Source: Caenimonas sedimenti (lineage in GTDB: Bacteria > Pseudomonadota > Gammaproteobacteria > Burkholderiales > Burkholderiaceae_C). From it: a DNA stretch of 64,000 nucleotides. A model generated the notes under the pieces. The model was not told the origin of the DNA. It searched no databases and saw only the letters and a list, made by a program, of their open reading frames with translations. The position numbers and the translations under genes were made by a program. Of the stretch, positions 52,959 to 64,000 are shown piece after piece (within the stretch, counting starts at the first letter, position 1; every line of letters begins with the position of its first letter). The DNA lies in NCBI RefSeq assembly GCF_007833165.1, contig NZ_VOBQ01000008.1:62001-126000 (forward strand), read 5' to 3'.

Positions 52959-53849
52959 TCAGCCCATCGTCTCATTGATCAGCCGCGCCACCAGCGCTGG
53001 ATCTTCCATCGGCAGCATGTGGGTCTTGTCCGGCAGCGGCAGGTCGCGCCCGCGGTGGAATTCCTGCGCCAGGCCCGGCCAGGTCGGCGAGCCCAGCGGG
53101 TCCCAGGGCAGGATCGCCGGGTCGCCAGGCCGCGCCCGCAGCACGAGCACGGGAATCTGCAGCGCGCGGATGCTGCCGAAGATGCCCAGGTTCTGCCGCG
53201 ACAAGGGGTAGATCTTGCCCTCGAAGGCTGGGTCGCAGGCGAGCTGGAAGCCGCTGCCGCCATCGAACGGGCGCAGGCCGTGCTGGCAATAGTCCAGCAA
53301 GGCCTGGCGCTGAAACACGTTGTACGGGGCACGCACGGCAAAGCGCTCGAACATGGCTTGCGCGGACGCGAAGTGGTTCTTGCGCGCGGCCGCCGGGTGC
53401 AGCGTGCCGGGCGTCGGCGGCGGCTGGTGGTAGTCGGCCGGCGAAAAGATCGTCGGGTCGATCAGCACCAGTTGCGAGAAGCGGCCGGGCTGGTAGGCGG
53501 CGGCCTGCACCAATGCGTGCGCGCCCATGCTGTGCCCGATGCCCACGGCGCCCTGCAGATCGAGCGCCACCGCCAGCGCGGCCAGGTCGTGGCCGAAGTC
53601 GGCCCAGCCATCGAAATCGACCGTCTGGCTGCGGCCATGGCCGCGTTGCTCGATCGCAAAGACGTGGCGGCCGGGCAGGCGGTGGATGACCTGGTCCCAG
53701 ACACGGCCGTGGAAGCCGGTGGCGTGCACCATGCACAGGCTCGGCGCCTGGCCGCGCCGTTCGGGCCGCCACTCGAAATGGGCGTGGCTGACGCCGTTGG
53801 CCAGGCTGTGACTCAGCCGCGGCTCGGCGTCGTCGATGGTGGCCGGCAC
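52959..53849 (-). CDS. Alpha/beta hydrolase
   Basis: This 296-residue serine hydrolase has MVHATGFHGRVWD near 40-52, nucleophile elbow GHSMGAH with Ser107, and a C-terminal His in LPDKTHMLPMED. It starts with GTG, 3 nt after the flavoenzyme stop, so the two are one transcription unit. The substrate is not recognisable; esterase, lactonase or thioesterase are all possible. It is convergent with the broken hydratase gene. Confidence 0.8.
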   Translation of the reverse strand: MPATIDDAEPRLSHSLANGVSHAHFEWRPERRGQAPSLCMVHATGFHGRVWDQVIHRLPGRHVFAIEQRGHGRSQTVDFDGWADFGHDLAALAVALDLQGAVGIGHSMGAHALVQAAAYQPGRFSQLVLIDPTIFSPADYHQPPPTPGTLHPAAARKNHFASAQAMFERFAVRAPYNVFQRQALLDYCQHGLRPFDGGSGFQLACDPAFEGKIYPLSRQNLGIFGSIRALQIPVLVLRARPGDPAILPWDPLGSPTWPGLAQEFHRGRDLPLPDKTHMLPMEDPALVARLINETMG

Positions 53850-53852
53850 CGT

Positions 53853-56660
<2,808 letters not shown>

Positions 56661-56771
56661 TCATCGGTTTGCTCCTTGAGCGTCGAATCGTGCGGTGGTC
56701 TTCCAAGCGTGGCACACCCGAAGACTCCCGTCGCCTCCGCCGTCCTTGCCGTGACCAGACGGCCCCACTCC

Positions 56772-57692
56772 TCAGGCATCGAGGACCGACTCACCCACCA
56801 CTCGCACCACCCGCGAACGCACCAGTTCCTGCGTTAATTGATCAATCCAGTCGCCGATTTCCACCTCAGGCGCGAACCGGCGGCGGATGCCCTGGAAGTG
56901 CGGCGTGCCGGCGGCCCACTGGACATAGTCAACAAACAGCATCTGCCGGCATTCCAGCAGCTTGAACTTGAGCAGCACCTTGGCGGCGTGGTGGGCGTGG
57001 CGGGCTGGGTTGCGCACAAAGGCCTCCAGGCGGCTGCGGGCCCGGGCCAGCACCGCGGCCTCGAAACGGAACACCGGGCCATGACCCGGGATGACCCAGC
57101 GCGGGCCGAGCCGCTCGATCAGGTCGAGGGTGGCGCCGACCTCGTTGAAGGCGTCGCGCTCGTCGAGCTCCGGGAACACCACGCCGAAGCCGTTCTCCCA
57201 CAGCGCGTCGGCCGAGATCAGGGTGCGCGAGCCGGGCTCGAACAGGATCACCGAGTCGGGGTCGTGTCCCGGCGCGGCATGGACCTGCCATGGCGTGTCA
57301 GCAAGCTCGATTTCGGTTCCCGGCAGCACCAGGGCGTCGTGATGGAAGCGGGGGCAGCGCTGGCCGCTGGGCTCATAGCCCAGGGCCACCGGGTCCCACT
57401 GCGCCACCTGCTGCGCCAGGCCAGGCGGGATCAGCGTCTGCAGCGCCGGCCAGTGGCCTTGCAGCGCGGCGTTACCGCCGCAGTGGTCGCTGTGCAGATG
57501 GGTGTTGACGAGGCGGCCGAGCGGGCGCCCGCGCAGGGCCGCTGCCACCAGGGCCAGTGTCTGCTCGGCGTGCGCGCAATAGCCACTGTCGACCAGGGCC
57601 GTGGACTGCGCGCCGAGGAACAGCACGTTGTTGCTGGACAACCAGCCGCGCTCGAAGACCTGCACGCCGGGCGGCAGTTCGGCCTGGCTCAT
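56772..57692 (-). CDS. Metallo-beta-lactamase-fold hydrolase
   Basis: This 306-residue protein has the metal motif [11 protein letters not shown] (HxHxDH) near residues 62-72, a later His in APGHDPDS, an Asp in ISADALWE and His in IPGHGPVF, all ligands of a dinuclear metal site. The ATG at 57692 begins just before [15 protein letters not shown], the first strand. Open frame upstream overlaps the hydratase gene. Members hydrolyse thioesters, lactones or other esters. In this beta-oxidation-like cluster an acyl-CoA thioesterase is plausible but not demonstrated. Confidence 0.85.
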   Translation of the reverse strand: MSQAELPPGVQVFERGWLSSNNVLFLGAQSTALVDSGYCAHAEQTLALVAAALRGRPLGRLVNTHLHSDHCGGNAALQGHWPALQTLIPPGLAQQVAQWDPVALGYEPSGQRCPRFHHDALVLPGTEIELADTPWQVHAAPGHDPDSVILFEPGSRTLISADALWENGFGVVFPELDERDAFNEVGATLDLIERLGPRWVIPGHGPVFRFEAAVLARARSRLEAFVRNPARHAHHAAKVLLKFKLLECRQMLFVDYVQWAAGTPHFQGIRRRFAPEVEIGDWIDQLTQELVRSRVVRVVGESVLDA

Positions 57693-57723
57693 GGATGCGC
57701 TCGGCACTTCAGGACACGGCGCC

Positions 57724-58512
57724 TCAGCGCCCCCTCCACGCCGGTTTGCGCTTCTCGGCAAAGGCGAGCGGGCCTTCCTGCGCATCTTCGCTGGCATACG
57801 CGGCGCGGTAGATGTTCTGCGCCAGCGCCATTCCGGCATCGCAGCCGGCGCTCATCGCCGTGAGGATCGACTCCTTGCCGGCCATGACCGACAAGGGCGC
57901 GTTGTCGCGGATGCGCTCGGCCAGCGACTGGGCACGGGCACGCACGGCGTCGGGCGTGTCCTCCAGATAGTTGATGAAGCCGAGCTGGTGGAAGGTGGCG
58001 ATCGGATACAGCTCGCCGGTCAGCACCATCTCCATCAGCAGCGGCTGCGGCAGCATCCACAGCAGCGGAATGGCCCACGGGCTGCCGCGCCCGGCGATGC
58101 GCGTTTCGGTGATGCCCACCTGCGTGCCCTTCAGGCCCACGCGCAGGTCGGAGTTCAGACTCAGCATCATCCCGCCGGCGATCAGGTGCCCGGTCATGGC
58201 CGCGATGATGGGCTTGGCCACGCGGCGCTGGCGGCCGTGGAACGGGTCCTTCATCTTGGTAAGGATGTCGACGCCCTCCTCCTTCTTGACGCGCGCCGCT
58301 TCGCGCAGGTCCAGCCCCGCGCAGAAGGTGCCGCAATCGGCCGAGGTGAGAATGGCCGCGCGCACGTTCTTGTCGGCGTCGACCTCGCCCCAGCAGTCGT
58401 GCAGGCGGTTGGCTGCCGCGGGCGACAGCGCATTGCGGATTTCGGGGCGGTTGATCTTGACGGTGGCGATGCCGTCGCGCACCTCGTAAATCACGGTATC
58501 TGCGTCGTTCAT
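57724..58512 (-). CDS. Enoyl-CoA hydratase/isomerase family protein
   Basis: This 262-residue crotonase has VKINRPEIRNALSP near the N-terminus, oxyanion loop GTFCAGLDL and the second loop TGHLIAGGMMLSL. ITETRIAGRGSPWAIPLLWM shows the substitution pattern of a subgroup without the usual Glu-rich hydratase site. The reaction could therefore be hydration, isomerisation or hydrolysis. It lies 31 nt upstream of the metallo-hydrolase and 29 nt after the next crotonase, and is part of the same minus-strand unit. Confidence 0.85.
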   Translation of the reverse strand: MNDADTVIYEVRDGIATVKINRPEIRNALSPAAANRLHDCWGEVDADKNVRAAILTSADCGTFCAGLDLREAARVKKEEGVDILTKMKDPFHGRQRRVAKPIIAAMTGHLIAGGMMLSLNSDLRVGLKGTQVGITETRIAGRGSPWAIPLLWMLPQPLLMEMVLTGELYPIATFHQLGFINYLEDTPDAVRARAQSLAERIRDNAPLSVMAGKESILTAMSAGCDAGMALAQNIYRAAYASEDAQEGPLAFAEKRKPAWRGR

Positions 58513-58541
58513 GGGTGTCTTTCTATCGGGAGAGGGTTGAT

Positions 58542-59348
58542 TCAGGCTGCGGGTTCGTGCTTGCGGCGCCAGGCCGGCGCCCGCTTCTCGAAGAAGCTCG
58601 TCATGCCTTCGCGCGCTTCCTCGTTCTCCCAGAAATCGGCCAGGCGGTCCACCGTGTAGATCAGGTTATCCGCGGTGTCATGGGCCAGGACGAACTGCAC
58701 CAGCTTCTTGGTCATCTGCACGGCGCCCGGTGCGCAAGCGAGCGCCAGGTCGATCTCGGCATTGACGGCATTGTCGAGTTCCGCCGCGCTCACCACCTCG
58801 TGCACCAAGCCGTAGCGTTGCGCCTCGGCGGCCGACATGATCTTGCCGTTGAGAAACACGCGCCGCGCGTAGCTCGGCCCCAGCTTGGCCGCGACATAGG
58901 GCGAGATGGTCGCCGGCACCAGGCCCAGGCGGACCTCGCTGAGGGAGATACGCGCGCTGTCCACCGCCACGGCGACGTCGCAGATGGCGATCAGGCCGAC
59001 GCCGCCGCCGTAGGCCGAGCCGTTGATGCGGCCAATGATGGGGCGGCCGAAGGTGTCGAGCCGGGCCAGGATCTTGGCCAGCGGCACGCCGCTGCGGATG
59101 CGGCTGGCCCGATCCTGGTCGCCCTGACTCTGCTGCCAGCGGAAGTCGCCGCCCGCGCAAAAGTTCTCGCCGTCGCCGCTGAGCACCACCACCCGCACGG
59201 CGGGGTCGGCCTCGATCCGGTCGAGCGCCTGGCCGATCTCGGCGAACATGGTCGGGTTCAGGACGTTGTGCACATCGGCGCGGGCCAGCGTCAGGCGGGC
59301 GACGCCGGCTGCATCGATGGCGAGTCGGATGGTTTCGAATTCAGTCAT
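58542..59348 (-). CDS. Enoyl-CoA hydratase (methylglutaconyl-CoA-hydratase-like crotonase)
   Basis: This 268-residue crotonase has ARLTLARADVHNVLNP, oxyanion loop NFCAGGDFRWQQ, GSAYGGGVGLIAICD and LSEVRLGLVPATISPYVAAKLG. The last block is typical of LiuC/AtuE-type hydratases acting on branched dicarboxylic acyl-CoAs. It closely parallels the next gene (59395) and probably arose by duplication. The neighbouring carboxylase fits a leucine- or terpenoid-type route. Confidence 0.87.
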   Translation of the reverse strand: MTEFETIRLAIDAAGVARLTLARADVHNVLNPTMFAEIGQALDRIEADPAVRVVVLSGDGENFCAGGDFRWQQSQGDQDRASRIRSGVPLAKILARLDTFGRPIIGRINGSAYGGGVGLIAICDVAVAVDSARISLSEVRLGLVPATISPYVAAKLGPSYARRVFLNGKIMSAAEAQRYGLVHEVVSAAELDNAVNAEIDLALACAPGAVQMTKKLVQFVLAHDTADNLIYTVDRLADFWENEEAREGMTSFFEKRAPAWRRKHEPAA

Positions 59349-59394
59349 GGGATCGGCAGCGTTTTTGTTTCAGGGGTTGGTTGCGCCGGGCGCT

Positions 59395-60189
59395 TCAGCC
59401 GCGCTTGACCGTCCAGGACGGTGAGCGCTTGCCCAGGAAGGCGGCGATCCCTTCGCTGGCGTTCTCGGTCTCCCAGGCGTCGGCCAGCGCGGCCGCGGTG
59501 TAGTCCATGCACTCGCGTGGCGGACGCCCGACGACGTCGTTGAACAGCTTCTTGGTCGAGGCGATCGAGCCGGCCGGAAGGGCCAGGATCAGCGCCAGTT
59601 CTTCTTCCACCGCGCTGTCCAGATCGCCGGGCTCGACGACCCGGTCCACCAGGCCTATGCGCTCGGCCTGCGCCGCGTCGATGAACTTCGCAGTCAGGGC
59701 GTAGCGGCGGGCCCGCGCCAGCCCCAGACGGCGCGCCACATAGGGGCCGATGTTGGCCGGCAGCAGGCCGAGCTTGGCCTCGGTGAGCGCGAAGCGCGCC
59801 GCGCTCGAGGCCACGGTCACGTCGCAGATGCAGGCCATGCCGAAGCCGCCGCCGGTGGCCGCACCCTGGATGCGACCGACCAGCACCTTGGGCAGGGTGT
59901 CGAACTCGTAGAACAGCTCGGCCAGCACTTTGGATTCGGCGACGCGCTCGGCGCGGCTCTGTTTGAGCACGCTCTGCATCCAGTTCAGGTCGCCGCCGGC
60001 GCAGAAGGACTGTCCCTCGCCGGCCAGCACCACCGCGCGCAGCCTGTCGTTGGCGGCGATGACGCGCAGCGCGTGGCGCAGTTCCTGCACCAGCCGCATG
60101 CTCATCGCGTTCTGGATGTCGGGGCGGGCAAGCGTGAGGCGGGCGACGTGCTCGCAGTCCATCGTCAGCTTGATCGATTCGTAGTTCAA
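59395..60189 (-). CDS. Enoyl-CoA hydratase (LiuC/AtuE-like crotonase)
   Basis: This 264-residue crotonase has SFCAGGDLNWMQS, the motif seen in methylglutaconyl/isohexenylglutaconyl-CoA hydratases, then GAATGGGFGMACICD and LTEAKLGLLPANIGPYVARRLG. A TTG at 60189 has GAGGAG 6 nt upstream and matches the usual N-terminus (NYESIKL). A GTG at 60225, overlapping the carboxylase stop, would add 12 residues and cannot be excluded. Pairing with the carboxylase alpha gene suggests it hydrates the carboxylated acyl-CoA. Confidence 0.85.
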   Translation of the reverse strand: MNYESIKLTMDCEHVARLTLARPDIQNAMSMRLVQELRHALRVIAANDRLRAVVLAGEGQSFCAGGDLNWMQSVLKQSRAERVAESKVLAELFYEFDTLPKVLVGRIQGAATGGGFGMACICDVTVASSAARFALTEAKLGLLPANIGPYVARRLGLARARRYALTAKFIDAAQAERIGLVDRVVEPGDLDSAVEEELALILALPAGSIASTKKLFNDVVGRPPRECMDYTAAALADAWETENASEGIAAFLGKRSPSWTVKRG

Positions 60190-60221
60190 CGCGGTCTCCT
60201 CGAGCAGGTCAGGGGCGTCTG

Positions 60222-62210
60222 TCACGCAGCAGCATCGACGAGGCCGACAAGCAAGCCGCGTTCGACCATCTGTCCGGCAACAACGCCTAGGATGCGCAGC
60301 ACGCCGTCGTGCTCGGCGCAGATCTTCATTTCCATCTTCATCGACTCCATGGTCACCACCACGTCCCCGGCCCGCACCGTGTCGCCGACGGCAGCGTGGA
60401 TCTTCAGGATGGTGCCCATCAGCGGCGTGCGCAGTTCGCCCGACGTGACGTGGGCCGCTGCGGCCTGCGCCAGGAAGTCGATGGCATCGAAAGCGAAGGC
60501 CAGTCCCTGCGCCTGCACGAACAGGCTGCCGTCACGGCGTGCGATGGCCAGTTGCTCGACCGAATCGCCGATGGTCAGCTGCCAACGCGCGGCCTCGGCG
60601 CGCAGGCCCAGGCGCACGCGCTCCTCGCCGACCTGCACCAGCAGTTGGCCGTCCGGCTGCGGCGCGCCGAAGCGCACCTCGTGCAGCCGCTTGCCGTCGC
60701 GCAGCAGCAAGCTCGGCACCGTCGACACCGGGTCGTCGCCGGCGTGCATCTGCCAGCCGGTAACGTCGAGCGCAGACCAGGCCCCGTAGCCTGCGCCCCG
60801 GTGGCGTGCATCGAGCAGCCACCAGGCCGCCGCCGCCGCCAGCCAGCGCAGCGGCGCCGCCTCGGAGCCGGCCCGCCCAGCAAGCACTTCGTCGACGCTG
60901 CGGGTGTGGAAGCTGGCGTCGCGCGTCTGCGGCAGGGCGATCAGCTGCTGCAGGAAGCGGCCGTTGGTGGTGACGCCCAGCACCTCGGTTTCGGCCAGTG
61001 CCAGCGACAGGCGGTCGAGCGCGGCATCGCGATCGCCAGCGTGGACGATCAGCTTGGCCAGCAACGAGTCGTAGAACGGCGTGACCACCGAACCGGCGCG
61101 CACGCCGGTCTCGACGCGCACCCCTGGGCCCGGGAACCGCACCGCGACGATCTTGCCGGTGGACGGCAGGAAGTCGTGCTCGGCGTCTTCGGCGCACAAG
61201 CGGGCCTCGACGGCATGGCCGTGCAGCCGCACGTCGGCCTGGGTCAGCGTCAGGCCCTCGCCTGCCGCCACCCGCAACATCAGCTCGACGATGTCGATGC
61301 CGGTCACCTCCTCCGTCACCGGATGCTCGACCTGCAGCCGCGGGTTGACCTCCAGGAACCAGTGCCGGTCGCCCGCGACCAGGAACTCCACCGTGCCGAC
61401 ACCACGGTAGCGCAGACGCTGCGCCAGGCGCACGGCGTCGGCCAGCATTTGCTCGCGCAGCCCCGCAGGCAGCGGCGCGGCGGGCGCTTCCTCGATCAGC
61501 TTCTGATGCCGCCGCTGCAACGTGCACTCGCGCTCGAACAGGTGGATGACAGTGCCCTGCCCGTCGCCGGCGATCTGGACCTCGATGTGGCGCCCACGCT
61601 CGACATAGGGCTCGACGATCAGAGCAGCGTCCCCGAAGGCGCTGCGGGCCTCGCGCATGGCGGTGGCGATGGATTCGGCCAGCGCGCCGGCCTGGTGCAC
61701 CACATGCATGCCCTTGCCGCCGCCGCCGGCCGCCGGCTTGAGCAGCACCGGCAGTGGCTGGGCGCGCGCCCAGCCGGCCACCACTTCGGCATCGGCGCTG
61801 GCCTGCTCACCGCCGCCCAGGACCGCCACGCCGGCGGCGCGCGCCTCGGCCTTGGCCGATGCCTTGTTGCCCAGCCGATCGATGACCTCGGGCGTGGGGC
61901 CGATGAACACCAACCCGGCGGCCTCGACGGCGCGCGCGAAATCCGGGTTCTCGGCCAGGAAGCCGTAACCGGGGTGGATGGCCTGCGCACCGCAGCGCAG
62001 GGCAGCGGCGATGACCGCATCGATGCGCAGATAGCTCTCGGTCGCGCTGCCACCGCCCAGGCTGATCGACTCGCCGATCACGGCCGTGTGCAACGCATCG
62101 CGGTCGGCGCTGGAATGCACGCCGGCCACGGCGATGCCCAGGCGCTGACAGGTGCGGGCGATGCGGCAGGCGATCTCGCCGCGGTTGGCGATCAGGATTT
62201 TCTTGAACAC
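60222..62210 (-). CDS. Biotin-dependent acyl-CoA carboxylase alpha subunit (biotin carboxylase + BCCP)
   Basis: This is a 662-residue protein. The biotin carboxylase domain (about 1-445) has KKILIANRGEIACRI, the ATP-grasp loop GGGGKGMH and EVNPRLQVEHPVTE. A linker domain follows, then a C-terminal biotinyl domain with MESMKMEM and the biotin-accepting Lys near 625. It matches methylcrotonyl/geranyl/propionyl-CoA carboxylase alpha chains. The GTG start overlaps the stop of the crotonase gene (TAGTG). The carboxyltransferase beta subunit is not in the window and may lie beyond the acyl-CoA dehydrogenase. Bicarbonate and ATP are the co-substrates. Confidence 0.92.
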   Translation of the reverse strand: MFKKILIANRGEIACRIARTCQRLGIAVAGVHSSADRDALHTAVIGESISLGGGSATESYLRIDAVIAAALRCGAQAIHPGYGFLAENPDFARAVEAAGLVFIGPTPEVIDRLGNKASAKAEARAAGVAVLGGGEQASADAEVVAGWARAQPLPVLLKPAAGGGGKGMHVVHQAGALAESIATAMREARSAFGDAALIVEPYVERGRHIEVQIAGDGQGTVIHLFERECTLQRRHQKLIEEAPAAPLPAGLREQMLADAVRLAQRLRYRGVGTVEFLVAGDRHWFLEVNPRLQVEHPVTEEVTGIDIVELMLRVAAGEGLTLTQADVRLHGHAVEARLCAEDAEHDFLPSTGKIVAVRFPGPGVRVETGVRAGSVVTPFYDSLLAKLIVHAGDRDAALDRLSLALAETEVLGVTTNGRFLQQLIALPQTRDASFHTRSVDEVLAGRAGSEAAPLRWLAAAAAWWLLDARHRGAGYGAWSALDVTGWQMHAGDDPVSTVPSLLLRDGKRLHEVRFGAPQPDGQLLVQVGEERVRLGLRAEAARWQLTIGDSVEQLAIARRDGSLFVQAQGLAFAFDAIDFLAQAAAAHVTSGELRTPLMGTILKIHAAVGDTVRAGDVVVTMESMKMEMKICAEHDGVLRILGVVAGQMVERGLLVGLVDAAA

Positions 62211-63010
62211 TAGCGTCCGTTCCAGCGCGGGGCGCGCTTCTCGTTGAAGGCCTTGACACCTTCGAGCCGGTCGCCGGAGGACACCAGCACGTTGTAGGCG
62301 GCGATGTCGAGCGCGTAGCCGGTATGGAAATCGACCTCGCCGCCGCGCGAGGCGGCGAGCTTGGCGTAGTGCACCGCCATCGGTGCGGCGAGCCCAATTT
62401 CGCGTGCCTCGGCCACGGCCACGGCCAGCGCCTGGCCGGGCTCGGCCAGGGTGGTCACCATGCTCCAGGCCGCGGCCTGCTCCGACGAGAAGCGCCGTGC
62501 CGTCAGCAGCAGCTGCTTGGCGCGCCGCGCGCCGACGGCGCGCACGAGGTTCTGAATGCCGCCACCGCCGGGCATGATGCCGCGCCGGACCTCGGGCAGC
62601 GAGAACACCGCCGTTCTGGCCGCCACGATCCAGTCGCACATCAGCGCCAGCTCGCAGCCGCCGCCGTGGGCATGGCCCTCGACTGCGGCGATCACCGGGC
62701 GCGGGAAGTCTTTCACCGCCAGCAGCACTTCCTCGGCCAACTGGTGCTGGCGGCGCCAGGCGGCATCGGTCATGCCATCGCGCTGCTTCAGGTCACCGCC
62801 GGTGCAGAAGGCGCGTTCACCGGCGCCGGTGATGATCAGCACCAGCAGGCCGTCGTCGAAGGCCAGTTCGTGCAGGGCGTTGCGCAAGTCGGCGAACATC
62901 TGCGTGTTCATCGCGTTCATCACCTCGGGCCGGTTCAGCACCAGGCAGCGGATGCCATCCTCGGGCGCGGTGCCCGGCGCGGGCTGGATCAGCAGGGTTT
63001 CGTAGTCCAT
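62210..63010 (-). CDS. Enoyl-CoA hydratase/isomerase family protein
   Basis: This 266-residue crotonase has LVLNRPEVMNAMNTQMF, oxyanion loop RAFCTGGDLKQRDGM, GHAHGGGCELALMCDW and LPEVRRGIMPGGGGIQNL. The C-terminus RLEGVKAFNEKRAPRWNGR is a standard crotonase ending. The ATG at 63010 lies 7 nt after the dehydrogenase stop; open frame beyond it is shadow. It lies between the dehydrogenase and the carboxylase, so it should act on the same chain of acyl-CoA intermediates. Confidence 0.88.
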   Translation of the reverse strand: MDYETLLIQPAPGTAPEDGIRCLVLNRPEVMNAMNTQMFADLRNALHELAFDDGLLVLIITGAGERAFCTGGDLKQRDGMTDAAWRRQHQLAEEVLLAVKDFPRPVIAAVEGHAHGGGCELALMCDWIVAARTAVFSLPEVRRGIMPGGGGIQNLVRAVGARRAKQLLLTARRFSSEQAAAWSMVTTLAEPGQALAVAVAEAREIGLAAPMAVHYAKLAASRGGEVDFHTGYALDIAAYNVLVSSGDRLEGVKAFNEKRAPRWNGR

Positions 63011-63017
63011 CAGGCTG

Positions 63018-64000
63018 TCAATACGAACGCGGCATGCCCAGCAGGTGCTCTGCCACCTGCGCCAGCACCAGGTTGTTCGAGATCGGCGCGGTGCGGAACA
63101 GCCGGCTCTCCTTCCATTTGCGCTCGATGTCGTATTCGCAGGCCACGCCATAGCCGCCGAAGGTGGTCATGGCCGCCTCAGCCGCCTCCCAGGCCGCTTC
63201 GCTGGCCAGGTACTTGACCATCGTCGCCTCGCGCCCGCACGGCAGGCCGGCGTCGAACAGAGTCGCGGCCTTGTTGCGCATCAGTTCGGCAGCCTCGATG
63301 TTCATGTAAGCGCGCGCGATCGGGAACTGCACGCCCTGGTTGGCACCGATCGGACGGTCGAAGACGACGCGCTCGCTGCCGTAGCGCGCGGCCTTGCCGA
63401 CGAACCAGTGGCCGTCCCCGATGGCTTCGCTGGCCACGAGCAGACGCTCGGAATGCAGCGAATCCAGCAGGTAGTGGAAGCCCTTGCCTTCCTCACCGAT
63501 GCGGTCGTCGTCGGTGAGCTCGAGGTTGTCGATGAAGACCTGGAAGGTGTGGTGGTTGATCATCGTGCGGATCGGCGTGGCCTTCAGCGACGCGCCGGCC
63601 TTCGCGATGTCGATCAGGAACAGGCTCAGGCCCTCGGTCTTCTTCTTCACCGCGTCGATCGGCGTGGTGCGCGCGATCAGCAGGTACATGTGCGAGTGGC
63701 TGTAGCGCGAAGTCCAGATCTTCTGGCCGTTGACGACGTAGCCGCCGGGTACCTTGCGCGCGAAGGTCTTGATCGCCAGCGTGTTGGAGCCCGCGTCGGG
63801 CTCGGTCACGCCGAAGGCCTGCAGCCGCAGGCTGCCGTCGGCGATGCGGGGCAGCGTGCGGCGCTTTTGCTGTTCGGAGCCGTGGCGCATGATCGACGCC
63901 ATCGTGTACATCTGCGCATGGCAGTGCACCGCGCTGCCGCCGTTCTGGTTGATCTCCTGCAGGATCAGGCAGGCGTCGAGCAGCGGCAGCCCTGCGCCGC
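63018..64000 (-). CDS. Acyl-CoA dehydrogenase, N-terminus beyond window edge
   Basis: This is the C-terminal part (about 327 residues seen) of an FAD acyl-CoA dehydrogenase. FGVTEPDAGSNTLAIKT is the flavin/substrate motif, GQKIWTSRYSHSHMYLL follows, and the C-terminal GGYGVACEYDIERKWKESRL includes the active-site region. The frame is open to base 64000, continuing upstream as QEINQNGGSAVHCHAQM, so the start is outside. It introduces the alpha-beta double bond, with electrons going to ETF. As the first gene seen of the crotonase/carboxylase unit it likely starts that pathway. Confidence 0.9.
   Translation of the reverse strand, partial: GAGLPLLDACLILQEINQNGGSAVHCHAQMYTMASIMRHGSEQQKRRTLPRIADGSLRLQAFGVTEPDAGSNTLAIKTFARKVPGGYVVNGQKIWTSRYSHSHMYLLIARTTPIDAVKKKTEGLSLFLIDIAKAGASLKATPIRTMINHHTFQVFIDNLELTDDDRIGEEGKGFHYLLDSLHSERLLVASEAIGDGHWFVGKAARYGSERVVFDRPIGANQGVQFPIARAYMNIEAAELMRNKAATLFDAGLPCGREATMVKYLASEAAWEAAEAAMTTFGGYGVACEYDIERKWKESRLFRTAPISNNLVLAQVAEHLLGMPRSY

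Noticed and set aside
60309-62213. Plus-strand open frame of over 600 codons opposite the carboxylase alpha gene
   Set aside because: It is antisense to a gene with perfect biotin carboxylase and BCCP motifs, has biased composition (Gln/His/Arg/Ala) and no recognisable fold.

Overview
This window is a dense, high-GC stretch of a bacterial chromosome or large replicon. The organism looks like an aerobic, aromatic-degrading betaproteobacterium of Burkholderiales type. That assignment is an inference from base composition, the many LIV-type (branched-chain-amino-acid-like) ABC importers and the enzyme families; there is no rRNA or other phylogenetic marker. About 65 genes are supported, including two broken ones. 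No tRNA, rRNA, insertion sequence, phage gene or CRISPR array was seen. Almost everything serves uptake, CoA activation, ring hydroxylation, ring cleavage or beta-oxidation of aromatic and alicyclic acids.

Layout. (1) 0.05-9.8 kb, plus strand: BadH-like and BadI-like enzymes of alicyclic ring opening, then a complete LIV-type ABC importer with an acyl-CoA ligase embedded between its ATPase and permease genes, and two tandem periplasmic binding proteins. (2) 9.9-15.6 kb: a flavodoxin-like protein and nitroreductase pair (minus), an acetyl-CoA-synthetase-like ligase (plus), a beta carbonic anhydrase (minus) and a type I Baeyer-Villiger monooxygenase (plus). (3) 15.6-16.2 kb: a gene-poor gap with a possible eroded small gene. 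(4) 16.2-50.0 kb: about 34 kb read entirely on the minus strand. In transcription order from 49972 it holds a catechol meta-cleavage set (hydrolase, ferredoxin, catechol 2,3-dioxygenase, hydratase, acetaldehyde dehydrogenase, aldolase, decarboxylase); a ring-hydroxylating oxygenase (RHO 4); a thiolase-like/DUF35/acyl-CoA-ligase module; a second LIV importer; a C-C hydrolase; RHO 3; a third LIV importer; RHO 2 with an extradiol dioxygenase, SDR, MFS transporter, TetR regulator and amidohydrolase; then a PdxA/TphB-like dehydrogenase, Rieske ferredoxin, BenAB-like RHO 1 and BenD. (5) 50.2-52.1 kb, plus: a divergent GntR/FCD regulator and a ferredoxin reductase. (6) 52.1-56.7 kb: an enoyl-CoA hydratase pseudogene, an alpha/beta hydrolase, a 2,4-dienoyl-CoA-reductase-type flavoenzyme and a truncated old-yellow-enzyme relic. 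(7) 56.8-64 kb, minus: a metallo-beta-lactamase-fold protein, four crotonase-family enzymes, a biotin-dependent carboxylase alpha subunit and an acyl-CoA dehydrogenase running off the edge. This set resembles leucine or acyclic-terpenoid (Liu/Atu) catabolism.

How it may work together (inference). Aromatic or alicyclic carboxylates are captured by dedicated LIV-type importers. Some are activated by ligases encoded in or next to the transporter operons. RHOs, served by one Rieske ferredoxin and one reductase, make cis-diols. BenD or the PdxA-like enzyme rearomatises them. Two extradiol dioxygenases and C-C hydrolases open the ring, and the DmpEFG steps yield pyruvate and acetyl-CoA. The ligase/DUF35/thiolase-like trio could shorten an acyl side chain. 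The meta pathway keeps the 4-oxalocrotonate decarboxylase but has no semialdehyde dehydrogenase or tautomerase here. Candidate regulatory words shared between distant promoters (a 13-mer at 1735 and 44091; an ATCGAGATT-type word at 20331, 31621, 50054 and 50113) suggest that separate parts of the island are co-regulated.
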